Assembly: GCA_963813495.1 (NCBI GenBank)
Contig: CAWEZC010000005.1
Span: 372,001-436,000 of the forward strand
Source: JACVRW01 sp963813495
GTDB lineage: Bacteria > Actinomycetota > Thermoleophilia > Solirubrobacterales > Thermoleophilaceae
Direction of reading: 5' to 3'
Length of the DNA stretch: 64,000 bases
The position numbers and the translations under genes are program-made. The number at the start of each line of letters is the position of its first letter. The first letter of the stretch is position 1. The notes below the pieces were generated by a model, which searched no databases, was not told the origin of the DNA, and worked only from the letters and a program-made list of their open reading frames with translations. Below, piece by piece: positions 50,315 through 57,849 of the stretch.

Positions 50315-50959
50315 TCAACTCCGGTGGTCGATCTTCCAGTCCGACTGGATCGCGTTGCGGCCTTCGAACTCCCACTCGTAGCCGTGCTCGGGGATATCCA
50401 CCTTCTGGTGGTCGGCCACCGCCACGTAGGCGGGCGAGCCCGGAACCGTGGAGAAGACCGAGTTGTTGAGCGTGGTGATGCTGCCGTCGGGGCCGCGGTA
50501 GGGATGCATGCTGCAGTCCACCTTGTCGCCCACCTTGAGCGTGCCGGCGCCGTCGACGATCGAGTGCGTTATCGGAGCGCGCTCGACCGCCACGCGTTCG
50601 CCGATCAGCTGGGCGAGGTCGGCGAGCGGACCGCCGAGCTTCCCGCTGAAGGCGTCGAGCATGGCCTCTGCCTGCTCGTCGGTCGCGCTGTCGTCCAGCA
50701 GCACCAGCTGGCGCCAGTTGCCCGCCAGCACGTTGCCGGGGATGTGGACCACGCTTACGAGCGTCAAGCCGCTCACGTCCACGCCGCGGATCAGGCCCCT
50801 GTCGAGGTGGTACGCGACCACCGACTGGCAGGTGCCGCCGTCGGGGTCCTCTCCGATCCAGCAGGGACACAGCGTGTTGCAGTCACAGACCTCGAGGAGC
50901 GATCCCTCGAGCTGATAGCCCGTGCCGGTGTCGGGCGGGGTGGTCTCTGTGGTGGTCAT
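50315..50959 (-). CDS. DUF1326 Cys-rich protein
   Basis: 214 residues, cytosolic. The N-terminal cluster LEVCDCNTLCPCWIGEDPDGGTCQS supplies Cys25, 27, 31, 33 and 43, a likely metal site and the DUF1326 hallmark. Then LVSVVHIPGNVLAGNWRQLVLLDDSATDEQAEAMLDAFSGKLGGPLADLAQLIGE and a beta-rich end VFSTVPGSPAYVAVADHQ. Start ATG 50959 overlaps the hydrolase stop by 4 bp. DUF1326 and DUF2182 genes commonly pair, so they probably act together on a metal; the reaction is unknown. Confidence 0.9.
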   Translation of the reverse strand: MTTTETTPPDTGTGYQLEGSLLEVCDCNTLCPCWIGEDPDGGTCQSVVAYHLDRGLIRGVDVSGLTLVSVVHIPGNVLAGNWRQLVLLDDSATDEQAEAMLDAFSGKLGGPLADLAQLIGERVAVERAPITHSIVDGAGTLKVGDKVDCSMHPYRGPDGSITTLNNSVFSTVPGSPAYVAVADHQKVDIPEHGYEWEFEGRNAIQSDWKIDHRS

Positions 50960-51885
50960 GGCCTTTCCTGTGTCGAGGGGTGGGTTGCGAGTCCGGTGCG
51001 AAGGGCGGGCGGTGCGCGCGAGGGTCCTTCGACGAACTCGCGGATCAGCGGGTTGACGAGTACCGGCTTGCGTGCGTGTGGCGCGTGTCCGCAGCCGGGC
51101 AGGCCTACGAAGCGCCCACCGCTGGCCTCGGCCAGAGCGCGCCCCGCGGAGGCCGGGCGAACCAAGTCCTCCTCGCCATGGATCACGAGCACCGGGCACG
51201 CGAGTTGGGCGCATAGCTCCAGGCAGCGCTCGGGAGAGTCGATCCACGGTCCGAGCACTGTGGCGGCCAGCGTCTCGGCGTCGGTCTCCGAGGCCCAGGC
51301 CACGGCATCCTCGATCTGCTTGGTGGAATGCGGCTCGCAGAATACGCGGCCGAAGAAGAAGTCGAGAAAACCCCGGTAGTCGCGGCGCCAGTAGTCGGCG
51401 TTCCACTTGGCCCAACCCTCGTCTGTCTCGAGCCGCTCGGAGAAACGCGACATGAACGCCGCACGCTCGGGGGCGACTGGCGCGAGCGGCACGGCCGGGC
51501 CGATGAAGATCGCTCCCAGCACACGCTCGGGGTGCCCGTGGGCCAGCAGCAGGGTCCGCTGCGCTCCGCGGGACCAGCAGACCATCACCGCGCGCTCGGT
51601 ATCGGTCGCGTCCATCACCGCCAGTGCGTCGCCGACGAACTCGGTTTCCGCGTAGGCGTCCGGGTCGCGCGGCCGGGCGCTGCGGCCGTTGCCGCGCGGG
51701 TCGAAGGTGACGACACGGAAGTGGCGGGCGAAGTAGGGAACCTGCGCCTTCCAGCAGCGCGAGTGGACAATCGACCACGTCGGCATGAACAGCAGCGTCG
51801 GCGAGCCATCACCGAAGCGCTCCCACCAGACCCGCACCCCGTCGCGCTCGACGTAGCCGGACTCATCGGGGGCGAGAGCTCTCAC
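50956..51885 (-). CDS. Alpha/beta-fold hydrolase
   Basis: 309 residues. Strand and oxyanion region PTLLFMPTWSIVHSRCWKAQVPYFARHFRVVTFDPRGNGRS, nucleophile elbow MVCWSRGAQRTLLLA (C-W-S-R-G, Ser), acid in VIHGEEDLVRP, base in LPGCGHAPHARKP (His). The C-W-S-x-G elbow and the T-W-S-I-V-H-S-R insertion mark a subgroup of uncharacterised actinobacterial hydrolases. Start and stop overlap both neighbours by 4 bp (51882-51885 and 50956-50959). Substrate unknown; operon partners are a glycosyltransferase and metal-site proteins. Confidence 0.9.
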   Translation of the reverse strand: MRALAPDESGYVERDGVRVWWERFGDGSPTLLFMPTWSIVHSRCWKAQVPYFARHFRVVTFDPRGNGRSARPRDPDAYAETEFVGDALAVMDATDTERAVMVCWSRGAQRTLLLAHGHPERVLGAIFIGPAVPLAPVAPERAAFMSRFSERLETDEGWAKWNADYWRRDYRGFLDFFFGRVFCEPHSTKQIEDAVAWASETDAETLAATVLGPWIDSPERCLELCAQLACPVLVIHGEEDLVRPASAGRALAEASGGRFVGLPGCGHAPHARKPVLVNPLIREFVEGPSRAPPALRTGLATHPSTQERP

Positions 51886-53081
51886 GCCAGCAGCTCCGCC
51901 AAGCGCCCGGCGGCGCGGCGGGCACCGTCGGTCTCCACGGGCCGATAGTCCATCTCGCGCCCGATCTCGTCAGCGATCGCGGCTGCCACGTCCCGGGGCT
52001 CGGTGCTCTCGAAGTCCATCCGCCGGCCCGCCCCGTAGCGCTCGAGGCGGTGGCGAACATGGAGGTTCTGCTCGAAGTGATGGGCCAGCGGGAAGTAGAG
52101 GAACGGGCGCTGGTTGGCCGTGAGCTCCATCGCCGTGGTGAGCCCGCCCTGCACGACGGCCAGGTCGCAGGCGGCCAGGTGCCGGTAGAGGTCGTGGACG
52201 TAGGGACAGATCTGCAGGCCGTCGGCGCCCGGGAGCGAGGCGGGATCGATGCGCGGGCCGGCCACGACGATCATGCGAAGGTCGGGCACCAGCTGCTTGG
52301 CTTCGGGAAACGCCGCGATCACCTTGCGCAACAGAGATTCCCCGACCCCCGACCCGCCCACGGTGACAACGCACACTTGCTCGCCCGGACGGTATCCCAG
52401 CTCGGCGCGCAGCCTCTCCCGGTCTCCGAACTCGCCCGGGTCAAAGCCGGTGACGTAACCGGAGAACTCGAAATGGCTCTCTGTCCAGTCGCGGATGGCG
52501 GGCAGCTCGGGCCCCAGCCGCTCGGACACGACGTCGTCAGGGTTGCCTACGAACAGCGCGCAGTCGCGCACCTCAGGGTGGGCGTCGATGTGTTCCACCA
52601 TCTCGGCGTTGTAGTCGGCGGTGAGAAAGGCCTCGTGGGTGCCGCCGTCCTCCATCGGCAGCCAGCCCACGAAGTCGGTGAGCCACGCGTAGGGAGCGCG
52701 CTTCTCCGCGGGGTGCTCGTGGAGGTAGTAGTCGATCTCCCAAGCCTCGTCGCCGACCCACAGGTCGTAGCGCTCCTCGTGCACGAGGTCGCGGAAGACC
52801 ATGTAGTTGGCCACCAGGATCTCGTCCATCCGCCGCCAGGCCTGGAAGCAGTGCAGATCGTGCTCGGAGGACTCCGACTCAATGTGCGCCGACTCGTTGG
52901 ACAGATGGCGGCTCATGGGGTGGATGCGCTCGCCCTCCCTCTCGAGCACGCGCGTGACCGGGTCCTGGGCGAGCCAGTCCACCTCCGTCCCGGGGACGAG
53001 CCGGCGCAGCTCCCGGGCGATGGCCACGTCGCGGCGGGCGTGCCCCAGGCCGATCGGGGATGAGATGTAGAGCACCCTCAT
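51882..53081 (-). CDS. GT28/MurG-like glycosyltransferase
   Basis: 399 residues of GT-B fold. N-terminal domain begins RVLYISSPIGLGHARRDVAIARELRRL, the glycine loop of MurG/undecaprenyl-type transferases. The C-terminal domain has VCVVTVGGSGVGESLLRKVIAAFPEAKQLVPDLRMIVVAGPRIDPASLP and the nucleotide-sugar site CDLAVVQGGLTTAMELTANQRPFLYFPLAHHFEQNLHVRHRLERYGAG. Acceptor unknown; likely a lipid or small molecule. ATG 53081 overlaps the TetR stop by 4 bp; its own stop overlaps the hydrolase start. Confidence 0.9.
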   Translation of the reverse strand: MRVLYISSPIGLGHARRDVAIARELRRLVPGTEVDWLAQDPVTRVLEREGERIHPMSRHLSNESAHIESESSEHDLHCFQAWRRMDEILVANYMVFRDLVHEERYDLWVGDEAWEIDYYLHEHPAEKRAPYAWLTDFVGWLPMEDGGTHEAFLTADYNAEMVEHIDAHPEVRDCALFVGNPDDVVSERLGPELPAIRDWTESHFEFSGYVTGFDPGEFGDRERLRAELGYRPGEQVCVVTVGGSGVGESLLRKVIAAFPEAKQLVPDLRMIVVAGPRIDPASLPGADGLQICPYVHDLYRHLAACDLAVVQGGLTTAMELTANQRPFLYFPLAHHFEQNLHVRHRLERYGAGRRMDFESTEPRDVAAAIADEIGREMDYRPVETDGARRAAGRLAELLA

Positions 53082-53683
53082 CGCCGCCGCTCCTGGGCAG
53101 TCAGCCAATCGTCGATCCAGGCCAGCAGCTCCTGATGCCCGGCCCGGACACCCAGCAGCTGCTCGAGCTCGATGCCCTTGTTGAAGGTCATCACCAGCGA
53201 GACCACTGCCTCGAGCGGGAAGCGATCCGAGTCGAGCCCGTACTCGTCGAGCGCCCCGGCGAAGGCCTGCCGCAGCGTGGAGCGCCACTCGCCGTCCACC
53301 TGAAGCAGGCGCTGCTGCAGGTCGGGGCGGTTCCAGGCCATGGCCTGCAGCTCGAGCCAGATCTTGGGGTAACCCGCCCGGTAGTCCTCCTCGAGGTAGC
53401 GCATCGCCGCGCGCCACTTCTCGATGAAAGGCTCCTCGGCTGCGTACATCTCGCGCTGGCGCGCGATCAACCCGTCGGTGAAGCGCTCCAGTACCTGCAG
53501 GAGCAGCTCCTCCATCGACCCGAAGTAGTAGTGCACGAGCCCGTGATTGACGCCCGCCTCCGCAGCCACGCGACGGGTGGTGATCCCGGCATACCCGTCG
53601 CTCAGGAGCATCCGCTCAGCCGCGTCCAGGAGTGCCTCGGTGGCCTCGCGCCTACCCCGGGATGGAACCCTTGCCGCTTCCAT
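53078..53683 (-). CDS. TetR-family regulator
   Basis: 201 residues. HTH domain: REATEALLDAAERMLLSDGYAGITTRRVAAEAGVNHGLVHYYFGSMEELLLQVLERF. The C-terminal ligand-binding domain ends WIDDWLTAQERRR. First gene of a five-gene operon linked by 4-bp overlaps (glycosyltransferase, hydrolase, DUF1326) and a 7-bp gap (DUF2182). ATG 53683 has no Shine-Dalgarno-like sequence, since the operator-like dyad ends 1 bp before it, so translation may be of a short or leader-poor mRNA. Confidence 0.92.
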   Translation of the reverse strand: MEAARVPSRGRREATEALLDAAERMLLSDGYAGITTRRVAAEAGVNHGLVHYYFGSMEELLLQVLERFTDGLIARQREMYAAEEPFIEKWRAAMRYLEEDYRAGYPKIWLELQAMAWNRPDLQQRLLQVDGEWRSTLRQAFAGALDEYGLDSDRFPLEAVVSLVMTFNKGIELEQLLGVRAGHQELLAWIDDWLTAQERRR

Positions 53684-53684
53684 A

Positions 53685-53713
53685 TTGGTCAGTCGTCTTA
53701 GTCAGATGACCAA
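53685..53713. promoter_or_regulatory. Inverted repeat, likely TetR operator
   Basis: Perfect 7-bp arms TTGGTCA (53685-53691) and TGACCAA (53707-53713) separated by 15 bp lie directly upstream of the TetR start. TATAGT on the minus strand (53721-53726) could be its -10. Autoregulation by the TetR protein is the simplest reading. Confidence 0.55.
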
Positions 53714-53768
53714 GGGTACGACTATAGATCGGCCGGCCCCTCCGGGTCAAGTAGGGTGCCGCGTTCCG

Positions 53769-55040
53769 ATGGCCGATGTTCAGCCCCTCCGCACCCTTCG
53801 CTACGACGCCGCCTCGGCCGGGCCCCTCGAGGACGTGATCGCCCCTCCCTACGACGTGGTCGACGGAGAGCTGCGCAGCGAGCTCGTTGCCCGCAGCGCC
53901 CACAACGTCGTGGGGATCGACCTGCCGGAGCCGGGACCCGACGGCCGCGATCGCTACGAGCATGCGGCGGCGACGATGGCCGGCTGGCTCGAGCGAGGGG
54001 TGCTGGTGCGCGAGGACGAGCCCGCGCTCTGGGTGCTGCGCCAGGACTACCGCGCACCCGACGGCGGAGAGCGCTCGCGCACCGGGATCTTCGCGCGCGT
54101 GCGCGTGGAGGAGTACGGGCCCGGGCGGATACGCCCGCATGAGCGTACGCATCCCGGGCCCAAGGAGGACCGGCTGCGGCTGACGCGCGCCACCCGGGCC
54201 AACCTGTCCCCCATCTTCAGCCTCTTCCCGGACCCGAGCGGCGCGGTGGCCTCGACACTCGAGCGGACCCAGGCCCAGCCGGCCGACGCACAGGCTGCCG
54301 ATCACGAGGGCACGCGCAATGCGCTCTGGCGGGTGGCTGACCCCGACCAGGTCGCAGAGCTGCAGGGCGCCCTCGCCGGCGCCGAGCTGCTGATCGCCGA
54401 TGGTCATCACCGCTACGAGACGGCTCGGGTATACGCCGACGAGGTCGGCGGCGAGGGCGATCACCGCTACGTGCTGATGCTGCTCGTGTCGCTGTCCGAC
54501 CCCGGGCTGCTCGTCTTCCCCACCCATCGCCTGCTCACCGCCCTGGCCGGCGACAGCGAGAAGCAGGAGGCGATCCGGGAGGCGCTCATGCGCGACTTCG
54601 AGATCGAGCCGCTCGCGAGCACCGGAGAGCTCGAGCCACCCGCGGGCACGGGCGTGGCGTTCGGATACATGGACAGCTTCCATCGCATGCCCTACCGGGT
54701 GACGCTCAAGGACCAGTCGATCGCCGACGCCGCTCTCGCCGGAATGCCCGAGCCCTACCGGCGCCTGGACACCGCCGTGCTCGAGGCGCTGATCCTGCGC
54801 GGGGCCCTCGGCATGTCCGAGGACGACATCTCGCACCTGCGCGGCCTCGACTACTCGAAGAACCTGGCGGACGCCATCGAGCGCGTCGAGTCGGGCACCG
54901 CCGACGCCGGCTTCTTCATGCGCGCGACGCCGGTGGAGCAGGTGAGGGAGGTGGCCGAAGCCGGCGAGTCGATGCCCCCCAAGTCGACCTACTTCTACCC
55001 GAAGGTCCCCACCGGCCTGGTATTCAATCCACTGGCGTGA
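53769..55040 (+). CDS. DUF1015 family protein
   Basis: 423 residues. The start PLRTLRYDAASAGPLEDVIAPPYDVVDGELRSEL is the DUF1015 hallmark, with GIDLPEPGPDGRDRYEHAAATMAGWLERGVL, RIRPHERTHPGPKEDRL, the conserved LLIADGHHRYETARVYADE and the end YFYPKVPTGLVFNPLA. Cytosolic; often called an HPr-kinase-like or SpoIIAA-like hypothetical, with no proven reaction. ATG 53769 is the family start. Its stop overlaps the adenosyltransferase GTG by 4 bp. Confidence 0.9.
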   Translation: MADVQPLRTLRYDAASAGPLEDVIAPPYDVVDGELRSELVARSAHNVVGIDLPEPGPDGRDRYEHAAATMAGWLERGVLVREDEPALWVLRQDYRAPDGGERSRTGIFARVRVEEYGPGRIRPHERTHPGPKEDRLRLTRATRANLSPIFSLFPDPSGAVASTLERTQAQPADAQAADHEGTRNALWRVADPDQVAELQGALAGAELLIADGHHRYETARVYADEVGGEGDHRYVLMLLVSLSDPGLLVFPTHRLLTALAGDSEKQEAIREALMRDFEIEPLASTGELEPPAGTGVAFGYMDSFHRMPYRVTLKDQSIADAALAGMPEPYRRLDTAVLEALILRGALGMSEDDISHLRGLDYSKNLADAIERVESGTADAGFFMRATPVEQVREVAEAGESMPPKSTYFYPKVPTGLVFNPLA

Positions 55041-55591
55041 AGATCTATACGCGTAAGGGCGACGACGGCACCACCGGCCTCTGGTACGGCGGCCGGGTGC
55101 CGAAGTTCCACGGTCGGCCGGAGGCCTACGGGTCGATCGACGAAGCCGCATCGGCCCTCGGCGCAGCGCGCGCGGCGGCGGAGCGTGGCAGCGAGCTCTA
55201 CGAAGACATCCTCCGCGTGCAGAACGAGCTGTTCGTCGCCGGGGCCGAGCTGGCCACCGCGCCCGAGGCCGCCGAGCGCCTCGAAGACGGAGTGTCGAAG
55301 GTCACGCCCGACTTGGTCGAAGCGCTCGAGTCCGACATCGACCGCTATATGGACCGGGTCGACCTACCGCCCAAGTTCGTGATCCCCGGAGGCACCGAGC
55401 TCTCGGCCCGTCTCGACGTGGCCCGCACCGCGGTGCGCCGCGCCGAGCGGCGCGTCGCGGCGCTCCAGGCCGCCGGCGAGCTGCCCGACCCCACTGTCCT
55501 GACCTATCTCAATCGCTTGTCCGATGCGCTGTTTGCCATGGCGCGCTTCGCCGATGAGCCGGAGCCCGAGCTCTTCGAGGGGAGATCATGA
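55037..55591 (+). CDS. PduO-type cob(I)alamin adenosyltransferase
   Basis: 184 residues. KIYTRKGDDGTTGLWYGGRVPK is the ATP-binding N-terminus, AYGSIDEAASALGAARA the conserved helix, ELFVAGAELATAP, FVIPGGTELSARLDVARTAVRRAERRVAAL and LTYLNRLSDALFAMAR the C-terminal signatures. It transfers adenosyl from ATP to cob(I)alamin, giving coenzyme B12 for mutases. GTG 55037 overlaps the DUF1015 stop and its stop overlaps the OsmC-type start, so a three-gene operon. No cobalamin riboswitch is possible directly upstream because of the overlap. Confidence 0.92.
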   Translation: MKIYTRKGDDGTTGLWYGGRVPKFHGRPEAYGSIDEAASALGAARAAAERGSELYEDILRVQNELFVAGAELATAPEAAERLEDGVSKVTPDLVEALESDIDRYMDRVDLPPKFVIPGGTELSARLDVARTAVRRAERRVAALQAAGELPDPTVLTYLNRLSDALFAMARFADEPEPELFEGRS

Positions 55592-55983
55592 GAGCCACCT
55601 CACGCCGTGCGGGGGCGAAGTTCGAGCAGCACGTGGCGGTGCGCCAGCATCGCCTGACCGCCGACGAGCCCCGCGATCAAGGAGGCGATGACGCCGCGCC
55701 CAGCCCTCAGGAGCTCCTGGCCGCGAGCCTCGCGTCGTGCACGGCCGTGACCATCGAGATGTACGCACAGCGCAAGGGCTGGGATGTGGGCGACGTGGTG
55801 GTCGACGTGGACTACGAGCCCGCCCAGCGAGGCTCGCCCACTCGCTTCGCGATGGACGTGCAGCTGCCCAAGGAACTACCCGAGGACCAGCGCGAGCGGC
55901 TCATGCAGATCGCCGCCAAGTGCCCTGTGCACCGCACGCTCGAGGGCGAGGTCATGTTCGAGGAGAACGTCTCGCTCAGGTAG
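55588..55983 (+). CDS. OsmC-family peroxiredoxin-like protein
   Basis: 131 residues. Two conserved Cys: ELLAASLASCTAVTIEMYAQRKGWDVGDVVVDVDYE (first Cys ~52) and IAAKCPVHRTLEGEVMF (second ~110), the OsmC/Ohr thiol pair that reduces organic hydroperoxides. PSPQELLAASLASC marks the YhfA/OsmC rather than Ohr subgroup. ATG 55588 overlaps the adenosyltransferase stop by 4 bp. The 3' end overlaps the convergent GNAT gene by 8 bp. Confidence 0.92.
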   Translation: MRATSRRAGAKFEQHVAVRQHRLTADEPRDQGGDDAAPSPQELLAASLASCTAVTIEMYAQRKGWDVGDVVVDVDYEPAQRGSPTRFAMDVQLPKELPEDQRERLMQIAAKCPVHRTLEGEVMFEENVSLR

Positions 55984-56740
55984 GTCGGCGCGGCGCGGGC
56001 CGGCGCTCCCACATCTGGACGGATCCGAACGAGGTGTACCCGAGCCGCTCGTAGACCGGCCGGCCCAGCTTCGTGGCAATCAGGGTGCTGGTGGGCATAC
56101 CGCGCTCTGCCGCGTCGGCGAGCGCGTGCCCCAGGAGGGCGCGCGCCATTCCCCGCCCGCGTGCCTCCGGTTCCACGGCGACCATCTCGACGCTGGTGTT
56201 GCCCTCGTGGTCGAGGGTCATAAGGCAGGCCACCGCGCGGCCGTCCACGTGGGCGAGGTAGACCCGCAGGCCGTCGCGCGGCAGGTCGCTGAGAGAACGT
56301 GCGAACGAGTCGGTTCCGTGCTCGTAGGCGAGGTCGTTCAGCGGCCCGACCAGCGAGGGATCACCGTGGCTGGTCCAGTTCTCCAGCACACCGGCCCCGG
56401 GCCGCTCGATGCCCCCGCTCAGGTCGAGGGACATCGTTTCCGGCTCGCCGTCGAGCAGATGGCCGCGGCGCTCGAGCAGCGCCACCGCACGCGCATCGGC
56501 CGGATCGACCCATACCGCCCAGGCGCCGCCGAACGCGGCATAGGCGGCCTCGAGCTCGTCGTAGGCGCCTGCGAGCAGGCCGGCGTCGTCGTAGACGACG
56601 CTGTTGACCACCGACCGCTCGGGGGCCAGCGGAACGACCGCCGCCGTCACGCCCGGACGATCGAGCACACGCGCACCGGCGGACGCACCCCCTACGAGGC
56701 GGATCCAGTGGCGCAGCGAGCGCTGAAGCACGTCGCGCAT
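55976..56740 (-). CDS. GNAT-family N-acetyltransferase
   Basis: 254 residues with a degenerate N-terminal half (residues ~1-130, an ancestral duplicated GNAT) and a functional C-terminal GNAT domain: VYLAHVDGRAVACLMTLDHEGNTSVEMVAVEPEARGRGMARALLGHALADAAERGMPTSTLIATKLGRPVYERLGYTSFGSVQMWERR, with the acetyl-CoA loop R-G-R-G-M-A. ATG 56740 is 1 bp from the nicotinamidase-like stop, so co-transcribed with it. Acceptor unknown. Confidence 0.9.
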   Translation of the reverse strand: MRDVLQRSLRHWIRLVGGASAGARVLDRPGVTAAVVPLAPERSVVNSVVYDDAGLLAGAYDELEAAYAAFGGAWAVWVDPADARAVALLERRGHLLDGEPETMSLDLSGGIERPGAGVLENWTSHGDPSLVGPLNDLAYEHGTDSFARSLSDLPRDGLRVYLAHVDGRAVACLMTLDHEGNTSVEMVAVEPEARGRGMARALLGHALADAAERGMPTSTLIATKLGRPVYERLGYTSFGSVQMWERRPAPRRPT

Positions 56741-56741
56741 G

Positions 56742-57281
56742 TCACTCCACCGTGGCGCCCGCCACGGCCAGATCCTCCAGCGCCCGCGCCGAATCCCCCG
56801 GTTGGACATCGATCCCCCGGATGCCCCGCCGGTCCACGGTGACGACAAAGCCCTCGCGCAACGCATCGGCCGCGGTGGCGCTGACGCAGTAGTCGGTGGC
56901 CAGGCCGACGATCGTCAGCTCGTCGACGCCGCGCACGCGCAGCTCGCGCTCCAGGTTGGTCTCCTCGAAGGCCGAGTAGCCCTCCAGACTGCGCTCATAG
57001 CCGGCGTCCACCACTAGATCGACCTTGTCCCGCGCGAGCGACGGGTGCAGCTCCGCCCCCGTCGAGCCCTGAACGCAGTGCGGCGGCCACGGTCCGCCCT
57101 GCTCGCGAAACGAAGCGTGGTCCGCCGGGTGCCAATCGCGCGTGGCAACCACCAGGGCGAACTCGCCCGAATCAATCAGCTCGCTCACCCGCCCGGCGAT
57201 CGCGTCCCCGTCCGGGACGGCCAGCGCGCCGCCCTCGGTGAAGTCGTTCTGGAAGTCGATGATCAGGAGCGCGCGGGCCAC
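56742..57281 (-). CDS. pncA: Nicotinamidase-like isochorismatase-fold hydrolase
   Basis: 179 residues from GTG 57281. ARALLIIDFQNDFTEGGALAV gives catalytic Asp9 and metal-side residues; ATRDWHPADHASF supplies the metal Asp/His/His; GLATDYCVSATAADA gives nucleophile Cys132. All match PncA, which hydrolyses nicotinamide to nicotinate for the pncB gene at 3.4-4.5 kb. One oddity: the catalytic Lys, expected nine residues before GYSAF, appears to be Ala93 in VVDAGYERSLEGYSAF. It precedes a GNAT gene and diverges from the Nudix gene 18 bp away. Confidence 0.8.
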   Translation of the reverse strand: MARALLIIDFQNDFTEGGALAVPDGDAIAGRVSELIDSGEFALVVATRDWHPADHASFREQGGPWPPHCVQGSTGAELHPSLARDKVDLVVDAGYERSLEGYSAFEETNLERELRVRGVDELTIVGLATDYCVSATAADALREGFVVTVDRRGIRGIDVQPGDSARALEDLAVAGATVE

Positions 57282-57299
57282 GTCCGCGATGATAGGCAG

Positions 57300-57842
57300 G
57301 TGCGGGAGCTTCTCCTCACGCCCGAGGACGCCGCGGCCATGGACGCCCCGGGCACCAAGGACGCGGCCGTCCTGGTGCCGCTCTACGGCGACCCGCTGAC
57401 CGCCGTCTTCACCGAGCGGCGAGCCGATCTGCGCCGCCACGGGGGCGAGATCTCGTTCCCGGGCGGGCGCCAGGACGAGCCCGACGAGGATCTGCGCGTG
57501 ACCGCCCTACGCGAGGCCGAGGAGGAGATCGGCCTCGATCGCAGCGGCGTCGAGCTGGTGGGCGCCCTGCCCCCGGTCGGCACCTTCGTGACCGGCTATC
57601 GCATCTTTCCCTTCGTCGGCCTGATCGAGCCCGGGCAGACCTGGCGCCCGCAGGAGAGCGAGGTCGAGCAGGTCCTCGAGTTCTCGCTCGAGCAACTCGA
57701 AGCCGGGCACGAGATGAAGCGCCTCGTGCGCAAGGGCGTCCCGATCAGGACGCCCACCTACACCGTGGACGGCCACCTCGTCTGGGGTGCCACGGCACGG
57801 ATCGTGCAGTCGCTGCTCGAGCGGCTCCGGCCGCTGCTGTGA
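57300..57842 (+). CDS. CoA-pyrophosphatase-type Nudix hydrolase
   Basis: About 180 residues. AVLVPLYGDPLTAVFTERRADLRRHGGEISFPGGRQDEPDEDLRVTALREAEEEIGLDRSGVELVGALPPVGTFVTGYRIFPFVGLI contains the Nudix box (G-x5-E-x7-R-E-x2-E-E-x-G) preceded by the CoA-specific LRRHGGEISFPGG. The enzyme cleaves CoA to phosphopantetheine and 3',5'-ADP. GTG 57300 is the earliest sensible start; ATG 57339 is possible. It converges on the rhodanese gene. Confidence 0.9.
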   Translation: MRELLLTPEDAAAMDAPGTKDAAVLVPLYGDPLTAVFTERRADLRRHGGEISFPGGRQDEPDEDLRVTALREAEEEIGLDRSGVELVGALPPVGTFVTGYRIFPFVGLIEPGQTWRPQESEVEQVLEFSLEQLEAGHEMKRLVRKGVPIRTPTYTVDGHLVWGATARIVQSLLERLRPLL

Positions 57843-57849
57843 GCTCTTC

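Noticed and set aside
53740..55037. Cobalamin riboswitch for the adenosyltransferase
   Set aside because: The gene starts inside the upstream DUF1015 stop, leaving no leader, and nothing B12-box-like is seen before DUF1015.
53652..55151. Long minus-strand open frame opposite DUF1015
   Set aside because: The + strand reads a complete DUF1015 protein with all motifs; the antisense frame has none.
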